Assembly: GCF_009649845.1 (NCBI RefSeq)
Contig: NZ_WJIE01000002.1
Coordinates: forward strand, 62,001-126,000
Length of the DNA stretch: 64,000 nt
DNA from: Polyangium spumosum
Lineage (GTDB): Bacteria; Myxococcota_A; Polyangia; Polyangiales; Polyangiaceae
Direction: 5' to 3'
In this document: in pieces, positions 39,323 to 47,172 of the stretch
Layout of the letters: every line of letters starts with the position of its first letter
Position numbering within the stretch: the first letter of the stretch is position 1
The notes under the pieces: generated by a model
What the model was told of the DNA's origin: nothing
Seen by the model: only the letters and a program-made list of their open reading frames with translations
The model's database searches: none
Program-made: the position numbers and the translations under genes

Positions 39323-41301
39323 CACGCGTGCTCCTCCAGCATCTCCACCACGCGTACGCGCAGGCTCCACACCTCGTCCAGGATGCCATGGCGATCGCCG
39401 CTCGTGAGCGGGACGCTCTCGAGCGCCGCGGCGAGCTTCGCCGGTTCGAGGGCGGCGAACGCGGCCGCCTTGTCGTCGTGCCGCTCTTCGACGGCCGAGA
39501 CGACGCGCTCCACGTGCTCGGCGACCCGAGCCACGAAATACGTTCGCCGGATCCCCTCGATGGAGCCGGCGGACGCGGAATCGAGCGAGCGGCAAAGCTT
39601 CGCCGACCACCAACGCAACGCGAACCGTGACATCTTGCGCGCTTCGAGCCTGCGCAGGTGCCCGTCGAGCCCCGCCCGGACATGCCGGAAGAACTGATCG
39701 AGGGACGCCTGATGGCCCACTTGCACGCTCTTCTCTTCCCGGCGCGCGGCTTTCCAGGCCGCGATCTGCGCGTCGACCGCGGCGACGCGTTGCTCAGGCG
39801 TGGCGGCTTGTGCGAGCAGCGCATCCGCGGTGAACACCTCCGTCTCGATGATCAGGTTATCCCGGAGCCCGAGCGCCTCCTCGAACTTCACGTTGTACCC
39901 CTGAACCTGCGTATCGAGGACGCGGCCGTCGGCGCCCAGCGCCTCGACGCGGAGGGAGACCACGCGCAATCGCCGCTTTCCTGTCTCGGCGTCCTCCTCC
40001 TCGAGGGGAGCGTCCTCGATTTCGATACAGAAGGACCCCGTCCCGAGCCACTCGCTCTCGTGGAGCACGACATCCTCGCCGTCGATCGAGACGCGCAGGG
40101 TGCGGACCTTCTTGCTCCAGATCGCGCCGTGGACCGAAAGCACACGTGTCCTCGTGTCGTAAATCGCCTCGCCGACCTCGAAGAGTACCTCGGGCGCGGG
40201 CGGCGCGACATACGCCGGGGGCAAGGGCCCTCGATGACGCTGAAAGAGCCTGTCGATCTCGAACTCCTCGCGCACCGACTCGATGCTCGCCTGGGCCGCC
40301 GCGGTCGAGAGGACGAGGGCGCATTCGACGTTGCCCCCCTCGTCGGCGGACCGCAGGAGCGCCGCGTTCGTGAAATTCGGCGACCCCCAGAGCATCGTGG
40401 TCCTCCTCTTGCCGAAAACGACCACGATCTTGCCGTGCAACCGCCGCTCCTCCTCGCTGAACGCCTGGCCCCGAAGCGACACCTTGGCCCCGAGCTCCTG
40501 GAGGGCGAGGCGCGGCAAGGCGGTGGGCTCGTCAGGCTTCAAGGCATCCGTGCACAAAGTCATTCGCGGCACGGGCGCGCGCGGCGCCCACGGGAGCCCT
40601 CCTCCGAGCGCGTGACGCAAGAGCGAGTCCGCCTCCTCCACGACAGGAGCGTCGGCCTCGAGGAAGGGGCTCACGACGAGCAGATGCTCCACGGCGTCAC
40701 TCCCGTGGATGTCACACACCTGCTGCCAGATCGGCCCCGCGTAGGAATGCACGAAGCGCACATCGGGGCCGCGGCGCGGCGCGTCCGGGAGCTCATCCAG
40801 GACGATACGGGCTTGCATCACGGCGTCACGCACACGACCTGCGGAGTCCTCCCCTACCAGCAACCTCTCCACGATGTCGTCGAGAAACTCCAGAATACCG
40901 GCGAGGACATCCGGCGGCGCGGGGCGCTCGGCGTCCCGCGAGAACACGAGTGGCGTGAGCAGTTCGAGGTTCCGCCTGAGCCCTCCCTCCGTCAAGTTGG
41001 CGCTCCCGAGGGCGACGAACACGGCGTCCTCGCGAACCGCGAGGAAGAGCTTGGGATGAAAGACCCCGCGTCTTTTCCGGACCGGGAGCACCTTGACCCA
41101 GTGGGCCGTACCCTTGTGGACATTGGGACCGCCGGCGATGACGAGCGGTTGCCGCAGCCCGTACTTCTCGATGAGGCGCTTCCACACCTTCTCGTTCGCA
41201 AGGTCCCCGTCGTACCCGAACGAGAGCGCGAGCGCGTGAGTGATCTCGCTGCCCTGCGCAAAACGATCGAGCTCGTCGAAGAGCTTGATTTCACGTTTCA
41301 T
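39322..41301 (-). CDS. Phospholipase-D-superfamily nuclease
   Basis: The 659-residue protein has two HKD-type catalytic halves. The first is HPKLFLAVR (His82, Lys84) followed by GSANLTEGG; the second is LHGKIVVVFG followed by MLWGSPNFTNAAL. PLD-fold proteins of this kind cut DNA or phosphodiesters. The last 250 residues are helical with many charged residues. ATG 41301 lies inside the preceding gene (11-bp overlap), and its stop shares a base with the helicase start, so the three proteins are translated together. PLD nucleases are components of several restriction-like systems, such as DISARM. Confidence 0.9.
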   Translation of the reverse strand: MKREIKLFDELDRFAQGSEITHALALSFGYDGDLANEKVWKRLIEKYGLRQPLVIAGGPNVHKGTAHWVKVLPVRKRRGVFHPKLFLAVREDAVFVALGSANLTEGGLRRNLELLTPLVFSRDAERPAPPDVLAGILEFLDDIVERLLVGEDSAGRVRDAVMQARIVLDELPDAPRRGPDVRFVHSYAGPIWQQVCDIHGSDAVEHLLVVSPFLEADAPVVEEADSLLRHALGGGLPWAPRAPVPRMTLCTDALKPDEPTALPRLALQELGAKVSLRGQAFSEEERRLHGKIVVVFGKRRTTMLWGSPNFTNAALLRSADEGGNVECALVLSTAAAQASIESVREEFEIDRLFQRHRGPLPPAYVAPPAPEVLFEVGEAIYDTRTRVLSVHGAIWSKKVRTLRVSIDGEDVVLHESEWLGTGSFCIEIEDAPLEEEDAETGKRRLRVVSLRVEALGADGRVLDTQVQGYNVKFEEALGLRDNLIIETEVFTADALLAQAATPEQRVAAVDAQIAAWKAARREEKSVQVGHQASLDQFFRHVRAGLDGHLRRLEARKMSRFALRWWSAKLCRSLDSASAGSIEGIRRTYFVARVAEHVERVVSAVEERHDDKAAAFAALEPAKLAAALESVPLTSGDRHGILDEVWSLRVRVVEMLEEHA

Positions 41302-42790
41302 CGGCGACGTCCTCCGGATCGAGAGCGAGGTCCGCGGCGAGCTGGCCGAGCTGCGCGAAGCGGAGCGAGTGGAGGAGCAACCGGAGCGGGCGCGGGGACC
41401 GTTTCATGACCTCGTCCCCGTCAATCACCACCCACTCTCCTTTTCCCTTCTTCGCCGACACCTGGGCGTGATGCTCGACCAGCTCGGGCAGGAGTTGCCC
41501 GATCATATCCCCCGCGCGCTCGCGCGTCGCCCCACGTGCCCACACGAGGACACGCTCGACGATGGGGGGGCATTCCTCGCCCAACCAATCCACGTAACGA
41601 TCGACCATCCCGAGGCGCAAGAGGAGCTCGGTCGCGAGCATGCCCACCTCGGACCATGGCCGCGCCACGGATGCGTCGAGGAGCTCATTGGCGATTTTCG
41701 TGGGTGAATCCTGCCGGGCGGCCCAGGTGGCGGCGCGCGCGGCATTAAAATCCCGCCCCGCGCGCGCGGCAATCGCCCTGCGCCAGGATGAAAGAGAGAT
41801 GCGCCCCTCCTCCATGGCGGGGTCGAGCGCCGACTTGAACAACGCATTGAGGCCGAGGGCCACGAGCTGATAGGCGCCCGCGGCCTGGATGGGGCGCAAT
41901 CGATTCGACGGGGCTCGCTCGAGCGCGGGCCGAAGGATCTCCCAGTTCGATCGGGTCTCGCGCTCGCCCCCCTCGTTCGTCGCTCCTTCGTCGCCGTCCG
42001 TCACGGCCTCCTCGTCGGTGGCATCTTCCCCCGTAGAACCACGCTTCAAGAGGCCGTGCTCGAAGAGGATCTGCACGGTGTCGCGGCGTCTCTGCGCGTC
42101 TTGCTCCGCCGCGTCCCCGAACAACGCGCCGACGAGATAGCGCCGCTCGTGAGCCCCGGGGGCATGGGTCAAGCAAAGCCGCTCCGCCACGCCCTCGATC
42201 GTGCCGCGGCGCTTCTGCGTCCGCGCGCCGCCCTCGAGCGCCCAGGCCACGACGCTCTCGTCCACGCGGCTGATTTGCTTGGCGAGCCGCTCGCCTCGAT
42301 CCGTCAGGTGGAGGCCGAGCCCGTCGTCGAAGTCGTCCTCCTCGATGAGACCGAGGCTCGCGAGCGACGTGCGGTAGAGGCGCAGCGCGCCGCTCGACGG
42401 TTGGTTCTTGAGGATCTTCGTCGGCAGCTCCCAGAGCCCGGCGCCGCGGCGTTCGCTGACGAATCGCCGGCCACGACGGCGACCGATGTAACTGCACCGC
42501 TTGGGATCGTCCTCGTGCTTCAGGGCCTCGCATAACACGAGGAGGCGCTCGAGCCGGAGCACGCGCTCGAGGTGCGTACGCTTCGACTCCGCCGCCTGCG
42601 CACGGTCGAGGGCCCAGCAAAGAAACGTGTAGTAACGCGCCCGTGAGGTGAAGACGTTGAGGCCGGGGAGCAGCCCATCCGCCTGCTCCATGGCGCGCGC
42701 CTGGAGCCCCAGGGGGTCGCGGCTCGACGGTGGGGAATCGAGCTTGACCAACCAGGAGGGCAGGAACGTCGAGATGGATTCGTCGAGCAT
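41291..42790 (-). CDS. 499-residue protein of unknown function, first gene of the PLD-helicase operon
   Basis: No family is recognised. The protein starts MLDESISTFLPSWLVKLDSP and is mixed helix with an N-terminal block (ARYYTFLCWALDRAQAAES, RLERLLVLCEALKHED) that resembles a winged-helix or helical bundle, and a basic stretch (SYIGRRRGRRFVSE). Residues about 200-300 hold an acidic patch with repeated Asp/Glu. No catalytic motif is obvious. It opens the operon with overlapping PLD and helicase genes, so it is probably the recognition or assembly subunit. The combination of an unknown protein, PLD nuclease and SNF2 helicase recalls the three-gene Azaca defence system as I remember it, but I cannot verify the match. 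Confidence 0.75.
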   Translation of the reverse strand: MLDESISTFLPSWLVKLDSPPSSRDPLGLQARAMEQADGLLPGLNVFTSRARYYTFLCWALDRAQAAESKRTHLERVLRLERLLVLCEALKHEDDPKRCSYIGRRRGRRFVSERRGAGLWELPTKILKNQPSSGALRLYRTSLASLGLIEEDDFDDGLGLHLTDRGERLAKQISRVDESVVAWALEGGARTQKRRGTIEGVAERLCLTHAPGAHERRYLVGALFGDAAEQDAQRRRDTVQILFEHGLLKRGSTGEDATDEEAVTDGDEGATNEGGERETRSNWEILRPALERAPSNRLRPIQAAGAYQLVALGLNALFKSALDPAMEEGRISLSSWRRAIAARAGRDFNAARAATWAARQDSPTKIANELLDASVARPWSEVGMLATELLLRLGMVDRYVDWLGEECPPIVERVLVWARGATRERAGDMIGQLLPELVEHHAQVSAKKGKGEWVVIDGDEVMKRSPRPLRLLLHSLRFAQLGQLAADLALDPEDVADET

Positions 42791-43149
42791 CCAGGTGCGA
42801 CGCTAGCACGGTCGAACTTTCAGGAGATTTTCTTTAGATATTCGCGTGTTAGTGACACTCCATGGTCCTCCGCGCGACGCTTCTTCGATGTTTCATCACG
42901 CCCCCTGCCCCTCCCATCGTCCCACCGCCCCCACGTAACCCCGACGCGCGCGTCTCCGAACCTTCGATCCCCCGCGCGCGCCCCTCGGTGCTGATCAAGA
43001 TCGGGCCCGACTGATCAAGTTCGGCGATCGGCCGTAGCGGGCCGCGATTTCGGCGCGTAGGTTCGGCGGTGCCTGAAAAGGCGAGGCCCCGGAAGGTCTG
43101 CCAACCCCCGGAGCCTCTCGACCGCAACCTCTCACCGGAGGTCACGATC
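42791..43149. other. Intergenic region upstream of the defence-like operon
   Basis: The 359 bp separate the divergent 499-residue gene and the small HTH gene. An AT-richer patch (about 42822-42845, TTTTCTTTAGATATTC) may hold the minus-strand promoter, with TATCTA as a candidate -10. A 22-bp sequence at 42957-42978 recurs at 46989-47010. Two copies of CTGATCAAG lie at 42991 and 43011. No gene is visible. Confidence 0.5.
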
Positions 43150-43488
43150 GTGACGCTCACCCTAGTTCGTCCTTCGCGCGAAGGGCAAGACGGCGGACGT
43201 GCGCCCCGTCGCGCCCATCACCTTCTCCTGTCCGATCAAGAGCAAGCGCGCGTCCGCGCCGCCCTGAAGAACCTTCGCCGCGCCTACGGGACGTGGGCTT
43301 GTCTTGCGGAGGTCATGGGCGTCTCGGCGTCCACGCTTCGGCTCATCGCCTACCGCTCGAACCGCGCAACCCACACGATCGCGGCGCGCGCCGCCCGTGC
43401 CGGGGGCACGACGCTCGACCGTCTCCTCGCGCCGCTTTCCGCGGCTGACGTCTGCCCGACGTGCGGGCGGAAGGGAGGCGCGTCGTGA
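43150..43488 (+). CDS. Small HTH-like protein, 112 aa, first of a four-gene operon
   Basis: I take GTG 43150, which has GGAGG 8 nt before it; an in-frame ATG at 43069 would add 27 residues without a ribosome site. The core LSDQEQARVRAALKNLRRAYGTWACLAEVMGVSASTLRLIAY is a helix-turn-helix-like repeat found in myxobacterial mobile regions, and the end has CPTCGRKGGAS, a possible metal-binding CxxC. The stop shares one base with the next ATG (TGATG). It probably regulates the operon or the accessory element. The exact family is not certain. Confidence 0.65.
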   Translation: MTLTLVRPSREGQDGGRAPRRAHHLLLSDQEQARVRAALKNLRRAYGTWACLAEVMGVSASTLRLIAYRSNRATHTIAARAARAGGTTLDRLLAPLSAADVCPTCGRKGGAS

Positions 43489-43793
43489 TGGCCGCTCCCC
43501 TCTACCCGGGCGGCCTGGTCGAGATCCAGCGCTCGAACCTCCGCGCCTTGCTGCGTCACCTCTTCCGCGAGAAGGGCACGTGGATCGCCGTGGTGCACAA
43601 GCTCGGCTTCCGCCGCTCGGTCGTGCTCGCCTTCCTGGACGGGACGAACCCCGGCAACATGGCGCTCGCGCGGAGCATCGCGCGCGCCGTGGGACTCTCG
43701 CTCGATGACGCGCTCTCGGGCAAGGCGCCGCCCCGCAAGGCGCCCGCGCTGGTCCTTGTGTCCTCCCCTCGCCGGAAGGGAGGCGCCTCGTGA
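43488..43793 (+). CDS. Small HTH-like protein, 101 aa
   Basis: ATG 43488 overlaps the preceding stop (TGATG). The sequence MAAPLYPGGLVEIQRSNLRA then RHLFREKGTWIAVVHKLGFRRSVVLAFLDGTNPGNMALARSIARAVGLSLDDAL has the spacing of an XRE-like helix-turn-helix, with the same GTW.A(V/L) pattern as its neighbours. The end PRRKGGAS matches the RKGGAS end of the previous protein, which suggests that they arose by duplication. It lies between two similar genes in the same operon. A DNA-binding regulator is likely. Confidence 0.6.
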   Translation: MAAPLYPGGLVEIQRSNLRALLRHLFREKGTWIAVVHKLGFRRSVVLAFLDGTNPGNMALARSIARAVGLSLDDALSGKAPPRKAPALVLVSSPRRKGGAS

Positions 43794-44053
43794 CCGAGCA
43801 CGACCAGGACCAGGCCCCGGAGAGCCTGCCCGCGGTGCTCTCGACCGAGCAGGCGGATCGCGTGCGGAAGGCTCTCGCGCCCGTCGTCGCCTCGCGCGGC
43901 TTGTGGAAGATGGCCGACGCGATCGGCTACGCGCCGATGTACGTGCAGGCGTTCCTCCGCGGGCAACTCGCCTGCACGCTGCACTTCGCCACGGGCGTCG
44001 CGCACGCGCTCGACGTCGATCTCGACGCCCTGGTGCGAGGGGGTGAGCCGTGA
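43790..44053 (+). CDS. Small HTH-like protein, 87 aa
   Basis: GTG 43790 overlaps the previous stop (GTGA). The core is LSTEQADRVRKALAPVVASRGLWKMADAIGYAPMYVQAFLRGQLACTLHFATGVAHALDVDLDAL, a predicted helix-turn-helix domain related in pattern to the two genes upstream. It has no signal or membrane segment. The gene is the third of four in a row with overlapping ends, and its stop overlaps the sigma-like gene (GTGA again). Together they look like a regulatory cassette of a mobile element. Confidence 0.6.
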   Translation: MTEHDQDQAPESLPAVLSTEQADRVRKALAPVVASRGLWKMADAIGYAPMYVQAFLRGQLACTLHFATGVAHALDVDLDALVRGGEP

Positions 44054-44643
44054 TCCGGTACCACCAACCCCCGGGCGGGGGCGCGCCGATCGTCATAGCT
44101 GACGCGGATGAGGTGGTTCGGCTTCGCTCGATGCTCACCCGTCACTTGCGGAAGATCGGCGTGGACGAGCTGTACATCCCGGACCTCGTGCAGGAGACGA
44201 TCGCCACGACGTGGGAGGCCCTGCACGAGGGGCGCGTACGCGGCGCCATACACACGAAACCCGAGCACGCCCTCCGCGGGTTCATGCGGGATACCGCGTG
44301 GTTTCACGCCATGAACCACGCGCGTCGAGCCTCGACGCGGCACGAGTCCCCCATGTCGTCGCTTCGGTCGACTCCCGACCTCGTGTCGTCGGATCCGATG
44401 CCCGAGATCGAGGCGCGAGACCTGCTCACGTGGGTCATGAAGTCCCGCCCGAAACTCGCCTACATCGTGCTCCTCGCCGCCCGCGGGCTCATCGGCGCGG
44501 ACGCGGCGCGGACCATGGGGCATGGGCTCGCGACGCATCACGCCCACGTCCAGAAGCTCCGCGCCGCCCTCCGGAAGCTCGACGCGGCTCCCCCGAAGCA
44601 GGCCCCACGCCCCACGTGGAAGAGCCGGAAGCGCGGACGCTGA
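44050..44643 (+). CDS. Sigma-70-like factor (ECF-type), 197 aa
   Basis: GTG 44050 overlaps the previous stop. The sequence MLTRHLRKIG..YIPDLVQETIATTWEALHEGRV fits sigma region 2 of small sigma factors (the DLVQET..W signature), and ALRGFMRDTAWFHAMNHARRAS fits the region 2 end. The C-terminal part ARDLLTWVMKSRPKLAYIVLLAARGLIGADAARTMGHGLATHHAHVQKLRAALRKL is a region-4-like helix-turn-helix. A factor of this kind would direct RNA polymerase to element promoters. It is the last of the four-gene operon, and a hairpin terminator follows 5 bp after the stop. The assignment is good but not certain, as the region 2 match is loose. Confidence 0.72.
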   Translation: MIRYHQPPGGGAPIVIADADEVVRLRSMLTRHLRKIGVDELYIPDLVQETIATTWEALHEGRVRGAIHTKPEHALRGFMRDTAWFHAMNHARRASTRHESPMSSLRSTPDLVSSDPMPEIEARDLLTWVMKSRPKLAYIVLLAARGLIGADAARTMGHGLATHHAHVQKLRAALRKLDAAPPKQAPRPTWKSRKRGR

Positions 44644-44648
44644 AAAGG

Positions 44649-44686
44649 CGACAGGCGCCGCGGGCTTTGGCTCGCGGCGCCTGTCG
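44649..44686. terminator. Bidirectional hairpin terminator
   Basis: A perfect 14-bp stem CGACAGGCGCCGCG / CGCGGCGCCTGTCG (44649-44662 and 44673-44686) with a 10-nt loop lies between the convergent sigma-like gene (stop 44643) and the small basic gene (stop 44697). No T-run follows on either strand, but the stem is long and GC-rich. Confidence 0.75.
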
Positions 44687-44696
44687 TTCCTGCTTC

Positions 44697-44957
44697 CTAC
44701 CTGCGCCGTCCTCGCGCCGTCTGCGCCGTGCGCACCTTTGCGGAAGCACGCGGCGGTCGAGGCGCTTCGACGAACGTCTCCATCCCAGGCAATACGAGCT
44801 GCATGGGCGGGAGCGGCTTGTGGCGCTCCCGCCGCTTCGGGCCGATCGGGATCGGGAAGGGGTGCCCGGGGCGGGCGTAGACTCGTTTCCCGGTGCGGTG
44901 GTGGATGTACGACGTGCGAAAGTTGATGCCCGTGCGGGCGGCGTTTTGCTTCGACAT
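44697..44957 (-). CDS. Small basic protein, 86 aa, unknown function
   Basis: ATG 44957 gives MSKQNAARTGINFRTSYIHHRTGKRVYARPGHPFPIPIGPKRR, rich in Arg, Lys, His and Pro, ending KVRTAQTARGRRR. It is strongly basic, with no membrane segment, and could bind nucleic acid. GINFRTSYIHHRTGKRVYA reads like a compact beta hairpin. It is on the opposite strand to the sigma-like operon, in the same accessory segment. Not recognised. Codon use is GC-rich like the rest, and the length is small, so confidence is moderate. Confidence 0.5.
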   Translation of the reverse strand: MSKQNAARTGINFRTSYIHHRTGKRVYARPGHPFPIPIGPKRRERHKPLPPMQLVLPGMETFVEAPRPPRASAKVRTAQTARGRRR

Positions 44958-45357
44958 GGCGTGCGTTGCCCGGGTCTCCCAGACGCGCCGCGACCGATGA
45001 CAAAACGACCCCTTGACGAAGCATCACGTCGTGCTATCCGCCTACCATCCGGCCTCGGAAACTGGATGATGGGCGAGTGGTGGGGATTGTTACGTCTCTG
45101 CCGCTCGCCTTTCTTTTTGCCCCGGTCCTTTGTGGTGTTCGCCGCGCCGACTAGCCGGTGACTGTTTTAAGTTGCGACTAATCTCAACATGAGACATCTT
45201 GCCCTGGTCCCCGGAACATCCCGGGACGTTGGCGAGCGTCTGCGCGACAAGCGACCACGGCCGTGGTGTAACCCATGGCCCGAGTGCTGTCCAGCGCGTT
45301 CGTGTTGTGGCCTGGTTTTCGAAGTCACAACAACGTAAGCCGTGTTCGAAAACACTA
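44958..45357. other. Intergenic region in the accessory segment
   Basis: The 400 bp between the small basic gene and the transposase gene hold no gene I would call. TTGACG and TATCCG (about 45012-45039) make a weak plus-strand promoter, and a 31-codon frame from ATG 45066 follows it. An inverted repeat GTTTTCGAA / TTCGAAAAC (45315-45323 and 45345-45353) lies just after the transposase stop and may be a terminator or an element end. Confidence 0.45.
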
Positions 45358-46530
45358 TTACGGTTCGGGGAAGAGCGGTAACTGCCTCTCCCGTGGTCGC
45401 CACGCGAACAGGTCAAGCTGCGTCCCCCGTGGCGGTAGCGCCTCGCGCGGAGTCTCCCCCGTCACGACCCTCGCCGGGGGCGCGGCAGGCGGCGTAGGAG
45501 CCCGCGGGACCGTGCTGGGCTTCCCCTTCCCGCCGGGCAGGGCGCGGAGCCATCCCTTGCCGTTCGGCAGCTCGCGCGCGGCGCCCTGCTTCTCGCCCGG
45601 GGCGGGCGGCGCGAGCTTCTTCGGCTCCGGGGGCGCGCACGGCTCCGCGGCAAGGGCGCGCTCCACAAGCTCCTGCACGCTCCACACGTGATCCGTGATG
45701 CCCGCCTCCATGGCCGGCGTCACGCGCAAGCTCTCGTGCACGCGGCAGAAGTTGTACCAGGCGACGTGCAGGCTCACGGCGGCGCGGTGGTTCTCGATCT
45801 TCTTCGAGAACCCGTTGCAAAGCCGGGTGAACCGGCGGACGTGCATTCTGACCGTGAGGTTCGCGCGCTCGACGTGAGACGTGCTCGCGCGGTCTAGGTT
45901 CGGCGCGCCGTGCGCGGTCTTCTTCGTGATGAACGGATCGCGCGGGGGCTCGTAGCGGTGGTCCGCCGGTCCCTCGCGTCGCCCCTTCTTCGAATAGTTC
46001 TTCTGGATCACGGCGTGGTCGACCGCGCCCCCGAAGCTCTGCCCGACGGCCACGGGGTAGCTCTGCCACCCGTCCGTGGACAGTTCCGGGATCGTCACGA
46101 GCCGGGCCCGGAGGTCGGCCACGAAGGCCTTCGTGTTCGCCTCGTCGCGCTTCCCCACGCGGTAGCTCACGAGGAGCTTCTTCGTCCTCGACATGGCGAG
46201 GTAGGCGTAGGCGTCGCCGAACTCCGCCGGATCCTCCGCGGTCACGCGCGCCTGCTTCTTCTGCACGTAGGACCAGATTTCATCCAGCTCGATCTCGCGG
46301 ATGTCGAGGTCCCTCACGAACAGGTTGTGCAGGTTGTCGCACCCCGTCCCGACGCGGACGAGCGTCGAGAGGACCGTCGGAAGCGACACGTCCGTGAGCC
46401 GCGACGTCGAGCGCACGCTCGCGCCCTCTACGAGGTGCTTCACCACGTCGGTGCGCTTCTCGATGGGCAGGACGTTCGCCACGACGCGGACCCCAGCAAG
46501 GGCCGCCACGGGCGCCGCGTCGCGCCCCAT
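45358..46530 (-). CDS. DDE-type transposase (IS1-like)
   Basis: The 390-residue protein has an N-terminal helix-turn-helix region (VRSTSRLTDVSLPTVLSTLVRVG), the DDE catalytic core with ELDEIWSYVQKK, STDGWQSYP, then HVERANLTVRMHVRRFTRLCNGFSKK and AVSLHVAWYNFCRVHESLRVTPAMEAG. This pattern is that of IS1-like transposases. A Pro-rich tail of about 100 residues is unusual for the family. It is the only transposase in the window. Terminal inverted repeats are not obvious, so this may be an old or domesticated copy, or the ends are diverged. It lies in an accessory segment with flanking direct repeats. Confidence 0.85.
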   Translation of the reverse strand: MGRDAAPVAALAGVRVVANVLPIEKRTDVVKHLVEGASVRSTSRLTDVSLPTVLSTLVRVGTGCDNLHNLFVRDLDIREIELDEIWSYVQKKQARVTAEDPAEFGDAYAYLAMSRTKKLLVSYRVGKRDEANTKAFVADLRARLVTIPELSTDGWQSYPVAVGQSFGGAVDHAVIQKNYSKKGRREGPADHRYEPPRDPFITKKTAHGAPNLDRASTSHVERANLTVRMHVRRFTRLCNGFSKKIENHRAAVSLHVAWYNFCRVHESLRVTPAMEAGITDHVWSVQELVERALAAEPCAPPEPKKLAPPAPGEKQGAARELPNGKGWLRALPGGKGKPSTVPRAPTPPAAPPARVVTGETPREALPPRGTQLDLFAWRPRERQLPLFPEP

Positions 46531-46621
46531 GCGCGTCGTCGGCTCGACCGTTCCAGCGGCTCACTCGATGGGATGAATCTATCACGATTCGCCGTTTTTT
46601 CGTGGTTATTCAGCAATTGGG

Positions 46622-46640
46622 TAGGACATGAATTGTCCTA
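46622..46640. promoter_or_regulatory. Short palindrome TAGGACA-N5-TGTCCTA
   Basis: The 7-bp arms TAGGACA (46622-46628) and TGTCCTA (46634-46640) flank TGAAT. It lies about 90 bp upstream of the transposase gene, within an AT-richer patch. It could be a repressor operator or a recombination site. Evidence is the symmetry alone. Confidence 0.35.
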
Positions 46641-46862
46641 GGCCGGACCGTTTGCCCGCGGAGATCGGGGCGCCGAACCGCGGGTCAACCGTGCCATGCT
46701 CGGCGCTCGGACGATGCCGGTCCGCGCCACGCGTTCAGGAAGGACACGCGCCCACCTCGCCGGACATCGGAGGGGGCTCGACGGGGAGACTCGCGCGTTC
46801 GTCGCGACGAACCGGCTGATCAAGTTTGATCAGGACCCGCCCCTCTCCCCTCCCCCTTCGAG

Positions 46863-47053
46863 CCTTCGAACACCCTCGCGCAACTCTCTCCCGCGCCCCT
46901 CCGACCCCTTCGAACACCCTCGCGCAACGCTCTCCCGCGCCCCTTCGACCCTTCGATCCCCCGCGCGTAACCCTCTCCCGCGCCCCTTCGAACCTTCGAT
47001 CCCCCGCGCGTCCCGGTCACTTCCCTCCGTTCGAACGTTCGATCACCCTGGGC
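46863..47053. repeat. 43-bp tandem repeat array upstream of the CBM9-like gene
   Basis: About four and a half units of 43 to 44 bp, each starting CCTTCGA(A/T)C(A/C)CCC(T/G)CGCGC and followed by a C-rich part ending TTCGAA or TCCGAC, start at 46863, 46907, 46950, 46993 and 47036. The first and second units are the most alike. Part of the third and fourth units also occurs once, at 42957-42978, on the other side of the accessory segment. Confidence 0.75.
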
Positions 47054-47172
47054 ACACGATTGACCGCCTCCCCAGGGCCACTTCGCCCGGTTATCTTCGC
47101 GGGAACATTCGTCTCCGAGCGCCCCTCACCCATGGTGAACAAAGGCCCCCTGCCCCCGTCCATACCCTGCTC

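Larger units (their letters stand above)
46531..47172. other. Intergenic region with palindrome and 43-bp tandem array
   Basis: The 642 bp upstream of the transposase gene hold no clear gene. They contain the TAGGACA palindrome at 46622-46640, CTGATCAAGTT at 46816-46826 (also at 43011-43021), and a 43-bp tandem array from 46863 to about 47053. Several open frames cross it, but they follow the repeat composition. The far end carries the start signals of the CBM9-like gene. Confidence 0.5.

Noticed and set aside
35999-42790. Assignment of the operon to DISARM
   Set aside because: PLD nuclease and helicase are present, but the methyltransferase and DUF1998 components of DISARM are absent.
45066-45161. 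Thirty-one-codon frame MMGEWWGLLRL... after a TTGACG/TATCCG pair
   Set aside because: The promoter match is weak, there is no ribosome site, and the frame ends in a repeat-like region.
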